Source: Paragyromitra xinjiangensis (lineage: Eukaryota; Ascomycota; Pezizomycetes; Pezizales; Discinaceae). From it: DNA of 64,000 bases. Under the pieces are notes generated by a model, which was not told the DNA's origin, searched no databases, and worked only from the letters and a program-made list of their open reading frames with translations. Shown here one piece after another: positions 48,191-58,215 of the stretch (position 1 is its first letter; every line of letters starts with the position of its first letter). The stretch covers positions 806,001-870,000 of the forward strand of contig JBCAMK010000007.1 in assembly GCA_038503065.1 (NCBI GenBank), read 5' to 3'. A program made the position numbers and the translations under genes.

Positions 48191-49044
48191 GGTGCGCCCA
48201 ATGCATCAGACGCTTCGGGTGGTCGGGGCGGAATATAGCCCTCCCTCAGGTTGTAAACTCTGCTCTCTGCGCCCGGAGGCGACCTTTGGGAGGTCGTCAG
48301 TCCTGATGACCCCTTTCGCAACTATTGTGGTAGCCCAGCCTCTGGATGGCTCTGCTTCGACATCGTTCTTCTCGGAGACCTTGACGACCTCCTACAGTCC
48401 GGACGCATTCTTTCTGGATCTGACGTTCTGAAGATCACGGATGCTCATGATCGTGAAATTTTATCTTTAGGAGGCTTATATTCGGGCGTGTGGTAAAATG
48501 GTATATATTCCTTCAAACGCTCTAGTCTATTACTCTACTATTACATATATCCTTCGCTGCCTCTCCTCCTTCCGCTCACCTCACCTCTCTCTTCCCTTCC
48601 CTATCCTTCCTCTTACTCGACCCCCAACGCCTTCCAGCTTCTTCTTGTCGGCTCGCGCGAGGTCGTCAGCCAGCTCCTAGCGCCATTTCACTCCGAGGCA
48701 GGGATTGCCGCCAGGATGGCAGCCCACTTCTTCAATCGGTCACTAGGGTTTGGGCCGGGAGCTTGACTGCCGAGCCCGCCGAGCATACGGCTGCTGGAGG
48801 GTTGTCGACGAGCCTTCTCTTCCGCAGCCTCTAGTATTGCTTTTAGTCGTCCCGATCTCCCTGGGGCATCCCGCGACTCGATATCCGCCAACGCGTCTTC
48901 GCTCGCTAATATCATTAGCTAGTATCACGTCAGAAGGGGAAGATACCCTACAAGATCATTGATCTGGCGGCAGATATCATTTAAGAACATTTCCGAATCT
49001 CGACATCTATGATCTGTATTGTGTTCACTGACGGTGCCAAGGAT

Positions 49045-49096
49045 CTATCATCTTGTCAAGAGAATACCGGCCTCCCAGAGGTCGTCCATAACTTAC
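49045..49096 (-). other. 52-nt intron with hairpin core
   Basis: The donor is GTAAGT, then TATG, then the hairpin GACGACCTC-TGG-GAGGCCGGT, then CTTGACA as branch site and ATGATAG as acceptor. The coding trace before it (KTGAMKSTGTSTPQTLS) stays open up to the donor. Confidence 0.65.
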
Positions 49097-49534
49097 AGAG
49101 AGCGTTTGTGGTGTTGAAGTCCCTGTGCTCTTCATAGCGCCTGTTTTCCAAGCAGAAAGACAGTGATATATCATTGCTGCAGTCATTGCAATGAATACGG
49201 TATTGATACTCCCGATGAAGGTTCTATCCGACCTTCCGAGAGCCTTCTTACCTTCATAAAACTTACTAAATATCAGGAAGGGAATTTGTGGAGCAAGGAA
49301 TCTACCTCTGCACTCTGCCGGCTCGTCAGCGGTCGTCATATACTAGTAGGAGTTTGTGCGACCTCATATGCATCGGGGTGACAGGTGAACCTGTCGTCAT
49401 CCAAATAGATATTCGATCTTCTTACTGCGCTTATCCTCCTTCAGATCCATAAGATTGTAGGCAGTCAACACGTTCTTTTTGATGTGAGCGAGAAATTGGG
49501 ACCGTGTCTTTCGATTCTTTGCTTTTAATTAGAG

Positions 49535-49577
49535 CTGTTAGAATACTCAATCGGCTTCACAGAGGCCGACAACATAC
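49535..49577 (-). other. 43-nt intron with hairpin core
   Basis: The donor GTATGT is followed at once by TGTCGGCCTC-TGT-GAAGCCGAT and then TTCTAACAG. The hairpin fills about half the intron. The exon before it reads IKKLRFNL. Confidence 0.65.
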
Positions 49578-50789
49578 CAAGTTGAAGCGCAATTTCTTGA
49601 TAGGGCATACTACGCCCATATCCTTCTCAGCGATTGCCTGCAGACTCTTTTCGTCCATTTGGCCATCTCGATTCCGTCAGGAAAGGGATGCTGAAGTAGG
49701 TGAAAGAAGCAATATACAGCTTTGCAAGCCGAGCAACAGGCTGCAGTGAGTCTTCTGCGCAGAACACGCTTCGGTCTCGATTGCGACTATGAGTCGTGTT
49801 GATCATACTACTCAGGCTACCATGTGCCAGCTGCAGAGGAGTCGGCGTGGTCTTCTTCAACCGGCTCCAAATTCATGCCCTATCACACTCATTAGTAGGC
49901 TATTAAAAATGACTTGCCAGTGAGAATTAATTGTACTTGCCAGTTTTTTGCGAATGAGGTTTGCCTGTATCATCTCTCGATCGCTCGCAAGAGGCTTTTT
50001 GGAAGGGCCTGCCGGCCTCTCCAAGGTCGGAGTGATTCATAATCTGAATCGTCACTCTCGTAGGTTCTACGAAAAAGCCCTATATTCTCATCGTTATTGT
50101 CTTCTCCCTTCTCCTTCTTCCTCTTCCTCTTCATCTGTCATCTTCGTCTTTGTCATCTTCGTCTTCATCTTCGTCTTCGTCTTCTGCTGCGTCTTCATAC
50201 CAAGGTCCCCTATATTCTTCCACCGACCTCTCACGAGACGGCAGATTCCTGGTGGAGGGGGGTGGTAGGAAAGGCTTTGTTATCTGCATCGAACGGCGTT
50301 TTGAAGTCTTAGCTTTCTTACCTGAATTTACGATCATTTTTTCTGTAGTGGTAAAGGAGTTTGTTCGGTAGGGGAGTCGACAGCTTTTTGGATGAGAGGT
50401 AAGGTATTGACCGGCCTGAGAGAGGTCGGCGTCTGCTTTGGGGAATAAGTAAAGGGGCTTTGCACGGACTCGCAAAACATTGGTTACCACGAAGCCGCTA
50501 TGACTGGAAATGACCGGATCCTCAGCCTGCCACACACCTAGCAGCAGCGGCTAGTAGATATATTTGTAGATACATAAAAATGATTAGTAATTAAGCGAAT
50601 CCGGTCAAATGACGCCATAAAGATAGTAAGACCTTCTACCAGCCCGTGAAAGTCTGCAAATACTGTCTCATAGACGTTAGCGTTTACTAAAAGATTGATA
50701 GGGTAGTAGGGTACCTGCAACAGCCAATGTCTTGCTGCCCCAAGGCCAATAATAGAAACGCCAAGATATCTAACATCTAATCGCTACCG

Positions 50790-50890
50790 CCATAATAATA
50801 CGAATAATACAAATAATAGGAATAATACAAATAGTAGGAATAGTAGGAATAATAGGAATAATACAGATAATACAGATAATAAGATAATAC
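50790..50890. repeat. AT-rich microsatellite
   Basis: Imperfect runs of AATAATAC, AATAGTAGG and AGATAATAC lie within the transposon, in spacer between coding traces and beside the hairpin at 50900. Confidence 0.7.
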
Positions 50891-53656
50891 AAAGATCCTG
50901 CCGGCCTCCTGAAGGTCGTTGGGTGCTACCTAAGAGTCAGCTTTAGATCTCAAACGATTGGCAGGAAGGAACGTACTCAAAGACTCATCCATGCCTTGCT
51001 GCCCCCTCTACCCTCTACCCTCTAAAACGACATATAAAGAAAAGGATATAAAACATATAAAGAATCCAGTATAATAATAAGAATAGGAAACCCAAGACCG
51101 CCAACCTCTGGGAGGTCGGTAAGCGCTATACATAAACCTTGGCAAGCCAGTCAGTATTTAGGTAACCGGATAGGAGAAGGTTTGACCTACCAAAAAATAA
51201 TCATGCGTATCCATCATATATCAACCAAAAGAAAACAAAAAGAAACGGATAAAGAAACGGATAAAGAAATTTGACGGCCTCTAGGAGGCCGAGGGGGGGT
51301 TGCCACAACTACAAAACTGAAGAAAATAGGAAATCGAGGACGAAATGGCCGCAGAAGCTAAGCGGTAGCTCCAACATCCTCGTCAGCCCCACCCTTCCCA
51401 TCCCCTCCGTCGTTCTCCTCCTCTTTATCCTCCTCCTCCTCCCCCTTCTCCTCCTCCTGCTTCTCCTCCTCCTCCTCCAACTCCTCGTCCTCCTCCGCTT
51501 CAGCTGCTGCCTTAACCGCTTCCCTAGCTGCCCGCCTCTGAGCGGCTGACATATACCTGTTCTCAAACCCTTCCTCGTCAGAAAATATGGCGTCTGGCGT
51601 TATCTCCTTGTGATGCTCTTTGACTGACTCCAGGAGCTCTTGCTGGCGCAAGATTCGTGCCCGAATCTTCCTTTCGCGAGCTTGGAAGCCCCTATCTGTC
51701 TGTGACGGCAGCGCTTAAACTTCTTCCGAAGCGGGCGGTCATCCTCGTCAGAATCCTCGGCAGGGTCCTCGAGAAGAGAGGCGAAATAGCGCTTGGAGAT
51801 ATGTGCCCGCCGCCGTATGGCAGCGGGGTTTGGCGCGATCGCATTCCTTTGGCAGTAACCCGATGAAGAATAACGTTCACAACGGGGTTAGCCGTTGTCG
51901 ACCTCAGCCAGGCCGTCACTCGTCATCCTCGCGAGAATCATCTCATCGTTAGTAGATATCCGAAAGTCTTCAGGTATGGGGACAAGAGCTCCCAAACTGC
52001 GTGCGCGACGATTCTCAGCGACATGCTTTCTTTGCGTATGTCAAGATATCACGGTGCGTGACCGGCTGGGAAGGTCGTCAGCTTCTGGAAAATGGTATTA
52101 CTGGGTCCCAGCCATATCCGCTTGTCTGGCGTGGTAGAGGTGCATCGCTGTCGTAGGCACTAATTATGTCGTGATCGACGATGCGGACCTGAATGATGCG
52201 GGAAGGTGAAGGTGCAGCGGCGCCAGCAGCACGGCGGCGACGGCTCTAGTGAGGCTGGCAGCAGGCCCGTCAAAGTCACCATTAACTGCCATCTGCTTAT
52301 GCGCTGCTGCTCTGGCAGCGTTCTTCTTCTTGATAGCGTCGAGGCAAAGCGTTGATAGCCTTCTCGAACGACTGCGGTATTCTCGCTTTGGCCTGCTCGC
52401 CCCGTGAGAGCTTCCCAGAGCGGCTCAGGTATTTGTGGCTGACTGCGTGCTCCTCACAAGCAGTCCAGGCAGCCTTTCCAGGGGTGTCGACGCCTGTGAT
52501 ACCGTGCTGAATAGCGTAGGAAACAATATCATCACGAACGATCAAATAGGCGATTGTTGGTTGCGCGAAGCCCAACACTATTTTGAGATCTGCTGCAGTC
52601 ATTTCAGTCGCTCTGGTGCGGGCGGCATCTTGGTAGGGGTGCTTGCCGGCTTGGGGAGGTCGGTTGGGTTGATGATTGCCGGGGTGATCGATATACTGCA
52701 GTTTTTTGTCGCGGGGGGGTTAAGGCAGGGATATTCGTCGTAAGGATGGATCTGTTTGCGACGGCTTGTGAGAGGTCGGTACACTGTTTGGTGGGGTTGT
52801 TTGATTGTTTAGATTGGGCGGGGGGGTTTTGTTTGCTCTGCTTGGTTCTGACTCGGTTGGAGGCGCCATATCTGCCATTTTATAGCCTTTGCTGGCTATT
52901 CAAGTGGAAGGCAAGATTGCGAGAGCAGAACTTGAAACGTTGAGTGAATAGCAGCTGCAGCTTGAAACGCTGCGTTGAAGGAGGCTGCGAGGAGGAGGTG
53001 GTGGTGTGAATAGTGCGAGGAGGTGGAGGTTGGAGGTTGGAAGGTGAGGGGGTGGAGGGTTGACGTAAAGTTAGCAAATCCGAAACTCTTAAAGGACTCA
53101 GTGTTAGGGTTATACAGACTAGCGCTATTTCAATATGCGCAAAAGTTGTGAAAGGAACCTGCCGACCTCCTGTAGGCCGGTGGAGGATCCACACGCCAGA
53201 AAATCTCAGGATTTAGAGCAACTTTTTTTGAGGATCCTGCTGCTGTTGAGCTGCAATTGAGCTGGTCGTCAAGCAGACAGACTGCGTCGGCTGCAAAGTG
53301 TCCGAGCTGTTGCGTTGCGGCTCTTATCTGAATCAGGCGCCATATCAACCCCGACGTCAGCTCAACCCCTGATCTCAACCCCCGAAGACACAGCGGGAGT
53401 CTTATATCTTCTCCGCTCTTCGTAGGTCGTCAATGCCGGACCATCAGTCCCCTATTATTCCACAACACCTCGCTACCCCTTTTACTACCAAACCTCCAAA
53501 CATGCCGGGACCGCCTGCCCCTTCTGTCGATATTCCTACGACTACAGCTCACTTTCGATAACCCATATCTTGACCAAGACTGAAAGCAAGCGAAGTTTAT
53601 CTTGACGATCCACTGACGGACCAAGAGCCGGCGAGAGGACTACCTCGATAGAAGGA

Positions 53657-55960
53657 GTGATAGATCATCAATTTACGATTCGGACAATAATTCGGATGAA
53701 GAACCAGCTACAGCCTCTGATGCTGAAGACAACGATAATGGTGCGGCGAAGTCCCCAAAGATCAGTCAAAGCTTCTTACCGGATGCAGGGAGGCCGGCAG
53801 GAAGCGTGCCAGGCTTCCTGTAAGCTCGGAAAGCTTGCTCCAATTCCCTTTATTCCCTTCCACACTGCTTATGACTTCCATTTAGCCAAATGGTTTATTG
53901 ATACCAAAACGACGAAGACTGGCATCGAGGAATACTTCAAGAAAGGTCTTTACCTTGGTGCCGGCTCCTATCGGTCCGCCTACACCCTCTACAAGGTGAT
54001 TGAGAACCTGCCGACGACCTTAGGAGAGCCAAGCTGGACCTTCATCGAGGAGGAGATTGATGGGGAGCCTTTTGTATTCTGTCATCGCGATCCTATGGTT
54101 TGTATACGATATTTGCTAGCCCAAACAGCATATTCAGGGGAAATGGTCTACACTCCGGTGAAGGAATTCAACCCTGCCGGTGAAAGAATGTATTCAGAAA
54201 TGCATACAGCTGATTGGTGGTGGGATCTCCAGGTTAGCTCCCGACCTCACAGGAGCCGTCAGAGTTTGCTAATCAGTTGTAGGAAACCCTCCCCGCTGGC
54301 TCCACATTGATTCCAATTCTTTGCTCGTCGGATCAAACACATCTTACCAACTTCTCAGGCGATAAAAAGGCTTGGCCCATCTATTTGACAATAGGCAATA
54401 TCAAATCCACACTTCGAAACAAACCTTCCGCAATGGCATCGTTACTGTTGGCACTGCTTCCCGTCCCGCCAAAGGTCGGCAAGTTGAAGGTCAAGGCTGT
54501 TGAAGCACAAAGGTCAAGAAATCGCGCGGTCCTAGATCTTGCCATGGAAAGGACTATGTCAACCCTCCACGAGCCGGCAACAAGCGGTGTTCAGCTTCCA
54601 TGTGCTGATGGTCAGCTGCGATTCTGCTTTCCAGTAGTCTGCGGCTGGTTGGCAGACCATTTAGAACACGTCACCCTCCAACACCTAAAGAATAATGCTT
54701 GCCCCGTCTGCGAAATTGACGCTTCTAGTCTAGGTCAGCTTTGTACGCAGCCCTTTCCAGTACGCAATCACGATTGCTACAAGGCTCGAGTAAAACGCTA
54801 CCAAGAGACAGGCTCGATCGGGGATCTAGACTGGCTGCAGCAGAGGGGTATAAAAGCACTCATGAACAGCTTTTGGCGGCTTAGTCCGGCCAGAAGGCTA
54901 TGGAAGCCTGACCTTTACATACAGTCTATTTAGGTCTTTTGAAGCATATGATGGAATGGATCCAAGGCTTCCTTGGCAAATACAACCGACTCGACCAATT
55001 CGACAAAGTATGGAAGTCCATTCCTCCCTATACGGCATCACAGTTCCCAAAAGCGCCTATCGAAAGCGACTCAGTGGCAGCAAGAAAGAGATGCGGAACC
55101 TTGGTCGATTCCTCCTAGTAGCAGTGACAGTTCTTTCTGCGGAAGCCGACGACCTCTGAAAGGCTGGCATTCAAGAGAGCTCTGGACTGTATCCAAGCGC
55201 TTGATCGATTTCCACCTAATGGCTCAATATCGCAGCCACACCGAACAGACTATTGACTATATGGAAGGCTATTTGAAGGTCTTCCACGAGCATAAGGATA
55301 TCTTCCTCGAATTCCGCAAATCAAAGGCGACGAATGCGAAAGCGAGAAGCCAACAAAGCCATGCGGCAGGCTCGTGAGGAACTGTTGACGGCCTCTCGAG
55401 TGCGGCGAAGAGGCGAAAGGTGGTGGTAGAAGATAGATTGGAGAGGTCGAGCAGCGCCAGGATATCTACCGCCAAGAATCTCACTTCAACTTCATCAAGA
55501 TGCATCTATTGAGCCACTTCAGCAAGCACATGTCAGGCAGTTCGGTAATATTGTCGCCTACTCCACAGAAGGTCGGCGAAGCCTCACATCAAGAACAGAT
55601 CAAAGTCGGTTATCGCGCCGAATAAGATCAATGCAACCAAACAGATCTTGAGACTATTCTCGTTGACACTTGATGGCCATGCGTATCATATCCATTCGGG
55701 AGGCGACTCGTGAGAGGCTGGCGGGGTCACTCCCAAAAGATGTAAGAGATCTCCTGCAGGAAAGGGTTCCAGCTTGGTGCGAGCCAGATATCGAGCGGAA
55801 AGAAAGCCCATCTTACCTCCGAGGCGTATAAGCGCGTTTGACTCAATCCCTCGAAGATGTGATCTTGGATATTGGTGATACCAAGGGTCTATTAGTGCAG
55901 AAGGTAGAGTCATATAACAGTACTTTGCCGGACTCCCAGAAGGTTGCCAACCGACAACGT
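53657..55960 (+). pseudogene. Plavaka-type transposase, degenerate
   Basis: This is a decayed transposase of the fungal Plavaka group (CACTA superfamily). Recognisable blocks in order are DAGRPAGSVPGF, then KLGKLAPIPFIPFHTAYDFH and LAKWFIDTKT. Next are VYTPVKEFNPAGERMYSEMH and TADWWWDLQ. After a 50-nt intron come TLIPILCSSDQTHLTNFSGD, KKAWPIYLTIGNIKSTLRNK, VVCGWLADHLEHVTLQH, NACPVCEID and RNHDCYKARVKRYQETGS. Then MMEWIQGFLGKYNRLDQFDK, VWKSIPPY, LIDFHLMAQYRSHTEQTIDY and FNFIKMHLLSHFS. At least six frame changes (around 53820, 54910-54960, 55015, 55200, 55520, 55565) and one hairpin-type 22-nt insertion (55145) break the frame. Upstream coding traces with acidic composition begin near 53430. 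Not functional as it stands. Confidence 0.75.
54233..54282 (+). other. 50-nt intron with hairpin core in the transposase
   Basis: Exon ...WWWDLQ, donor GTTAGC, hairpin CCCGACCTC-ACA-GGAGCCGTC, branch TTGCTAATC, acceptor TTGTAG, exon ETLPAGSTLIPILCSSDQTH. Removing it restores the family's continuous sequence. Confidence 0.75.
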
Positions 55961-56479
55961 CACAACTAAGGCCATGTGCCCAGCGGAAGCGTTCTTACAC
56001 GCTCTTCAGTCCCCACGTCAAATTCCAAGAGACCGATATCTATACCATACAACCGCCTTCGACGCACGATCAATACGCCATTTCGAGGAGAGGCTGCAAG
56101 GAATGACTGGGTTTGGGTTATGGTAGGAAACGAGACCGAATATGGTGCCTTGCGTGGCGCTTACCTGGCCGATTGAGATCTTTGTTTAAGGCTCCGCGAT
56201 CCGAGCTCGGGACGTACCTATCGGCTTGCGCTCGTCAAAATGCTTCGATTGGATGGTGCCGGCCTCTTGGAGGCCAACAGCAGCAATTAGAGTTGGCGCC
56301 TTCGTAATGTGCGGATTCTCTGGTAATGACGAGTGGGTTGTGAGTGTAGCTTCGATTACAGGGATAGCGCATCTTGTGCAGGATCTAGAAGAGGGCTATT
56401 GGTATGTAAATAGCAGGGTGGATCTTGAGACATTCAATGACAAATACTAGAGAGGCTGGAACTTACAGCAAGAATCCAT

Positions 56480-56957
56480 TACCGACCTACCAGAGGTCGA
56501 CATGAATGCTTACACAACGAAAGTCGATTCAAAGGGGTAGTCGCTGGCGGGTCAAAATGAAGGGCTCACACAACAAAAGTCGATCCAATTCACGTGGAGT
56601 CGGAAGGTGGACCTGTATATAGAACGTGGCGACGACCTACTAGAGGTCGACATGAAGGGCTTACACAACGAGAGTCGATTCAAGAGGGTAGTCGCTGGCG
56701 GGTCAAAATGAAGGGCTCACACAACAAAAGTCGATCCAATTCACGTGGAGTCAGAAGGTGGACCTGTATATAGAACGTGGCGACGACCTACTAGAGGTCG
56801 ACATGAAGGGAACTTCTGTGACGAGAGTCGATTCAAGAGGGTAGTCGCTGGCGGGTCAAAATGAAGGGCTCACACAACAAAAGTCGATCCAATTCACGTG
56901 GAGTCGGAAGGTGGACCTGTACATAGAACGTGGCGACGACCTACTGTAGGTCGTCAA
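56480..56957. repeat. Subterminal tandem repeat, about 151-bp unit
   Basis: Three near-identical units each contain the hairpin CGACCTACTAGAGGTCGACATG, GGGCTYACACAACRARAGTCG, TAGTCGCTGGCGGGTCAAAA, GTCGATCCAATTCACGTGGA and a linker ending CTGTATATAGAACGTGGCGA. Hairpin copies are spaced about 150 bp (56481, 56631, 56780, 56935). Subterminal arrays of this sort are transposase-binding regions in CACTA-type elements; that role here is inferred. Confidence 0.8.
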
Positions 56958-57222
56958 CGAATAGTAATTCGGGTCGGAAAGTTGTCTCCAAGACTGCTGA
57001 GAACAATCTGCCACCTGGCGGCAGGCTGCAGCCGATGGTGGTGTCCCGCAAGAAGGTCGAGGGACCGTTCAGAAGGCACGGCATGGATACAGCCACTGGA
57101 AGATGACGACCTGAGAGAGGTCGTCAGGAGGTTCTTTCAGCTCGCAACGGTCTTCCAAGCGCTTTGGAAGGCCCGAAACTAATCTGGCGGAATATGGCCT
57201 TCTGGAAGACAAGAAAGTGTCG

Positions 57223-57247
57223 GGGCGACATTTTTTTTTTGCTGATG
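57223..57247 (-). repeat. Right terminal inverted repeat
   Basis: GGGCGACAT followed by a T-run and GCTGATG, the inverse of the left end. TG follows immediately, the same dinucleotide that precedes the left end. Confidence 0.75.
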
Positions 57248-57249
57248 TG

Positions 57250-58215
57250 AAGGTCTTGACAAGACCTCGTTCCTTGAGACCACCCCACTACCGGCTAGAG
57301 ATCTTGCACTGGCTCTTTGTAGAGTCCATCAGTTGAGGGACTGGGTGTAAGGGGAGGGCTCTATGTATGCACTCCGGTACCGGGATAAAAAAACCTTTGT
57401 CAGTTGTGGAGGGTTGGGTTGCGAGAGGGGAAGAGGGAAATAAGTAAGAAGTATTGTTTAATGTGTTTCATATTTTGTTTGGTAGTTTGGAAGAACGAAA
57501 CTACCCACCAGCGAGGTGGTGTCGTGTGTGGATGTGTTGTTTTTGGGTGCGGTTTGTTTTTGTTTTTTGTTTTTTTTTTTTTTTTTTTTGTGTGGGTGAA
57601 GTGAAAGGAGAGTTGGGTGGAAAACACGTTATATGATGGCCCTGAAAAGCCGAAAGGGTTTCGTTGCTACCGTGTTTCTTGCGGGCTTCGGGATTCATTA
57701 TAGTGTGGTTGGGGACTTGTCCCCGAGGATATTTTTCATGAACATTAGTACTTGTACTTTTGTTTTTATATTTTTATATTTATTGGCTGGGGTTTCTCAT
57801 GCCGTAGGATGAATACCCATAAAGGGTCCTATCCTTTTGTAGCTAGAATTCTAGTTATAATAAACTCATTATTAAAAAAAAGCCCATATGTTAGGGTCCT
57901 TACGGAAGGAGCTCGTTGCATAGCTTGGTTGACCACCACTTATTCCATTTGCGTCTAACCCAACGGTATTTGGCGGGGTAACGCCCATGCCCTCCCTGCA
58001 TCTGTAGGGCCAACCACGGATGTCCTCTCGAGTCTAAATCCCAACCAACTGTCCAGCGCATCCGTTCCCGAACTCCTGTCCACTTCTTTGGAGGTATTTA
58101 AGCTAGCATCACGGCCCACCCACTTCATCTGAATTCTCTTCATCTCGTTCACTCAATTCCCCTTTCCGATTCATATAATCCAAATCTCAACTAGAAAGAA
58201 AATCGGTTAGTTACA
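57250..58215. other. Intergenic between transposon and GLTP gene
   Basis: It begins with a palindrome, AGGTCTTG-A-CAAGACCT (57252-57268), just outside the transposon's right end. A poly-T/G tract lies at 57545-57592. The last 100 bases are pyrimidine-rich leader before the GLTP ATG. No gene is called. Confidence 0.45.

Larger units (their letters stand above)
48688..52878 (-). pseudogene. Transposon gene with a DUF6532-like C-terminal region, degenerate
   Basis: This is a minus-strand coding trace from an ATG at 52878 (MADMAPPTESEPSR) through several blocks. The first is DIVSYAIQHGITGVDTPGKA (about 52.5 kb). The second is KHVAENRRARSLGALVPIPE (about 52.0 kb). The third is a basic/acidic block ending in poly-Glu (51358-51900). 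The last is a region like the fungal DUF6532 domain (49045-49700: QFLAHIKKNVLTAYNLMDLK, DDDRFTCHPDAYEV, then RFLAPQIPFLIFSKFYEGKK and TFIGSINTVFIAMTAAMIYH, LSAWKTG). Introns with canonical ends occur at 49577-49535 and 49096-49045. At least three frame breaks (about 52340, 51715, 49405) prevent one reading frame. DUF6532 has no known biochemical function. Whether all blocks belong to one gene is uncertain. Confidence 0.55.
48278..57126. repeat. Interspersed hairpin family (about 20-25 nt) within the transposon
   Basis: At least eighteen short inverted repeats follow one pattern: arm near TGMCGRCCTC, 3-5 nt loop, arm near GAGGYCGKCA. Clear copies start at about 48278, 48647, 49066, 49550, 50011, 50409, 50900, 51097, 51272, 52060, 52644, 52758, 53160, 54240, 55145, 56257, 56481, 56631, 56780, 56935 and 57104. 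Weaker ones are at about 55385, 55702 and 55925. Loops vary freely while the arms vary in compensating ways. The arms at 56935 and 57104 are perfect 9-mers. Copies lie in introns, broken exons, AT-rich spacer and subterminal repeats, but I found none elsewhere in the window. Confidence 0.85.
48164..57247. mobile_element. Plavaka/CACTA-type DNA transposon, decayed
   Basis: This 9.08 kb element has inverted ends. The left end reads CATCAGCAAAAAATTG, then AAATGTCGCCC. The right end is the inverse (GGGCGACAT, ten T, GCTGATG). TG directly abuts both ends (48162-48163 and 57248-57249), consistent with a 2-bp target duplication. Inside are a decayed Plavaka-type transposase on + and a decayed gene on - that ends in a DUF6532-like region, diverging from about 53 kb. 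A 151-bp tandem subterminal repeat and a family of short hairpins are also present. Numerous single-base frameshifts show it cannot encode a working transposase. The exact ends could shift by 1-2 bp. Confidence 0.8.

Noticed and set aside
53780..54025. Hairpin-like GC strings at about 53786 and 54008
   Set aside because: They encode conserved transposase residues (DAGRPAGSVPGF and ENLPTTLGEPSW), so they are coding sequence, not members of the hairpin family.
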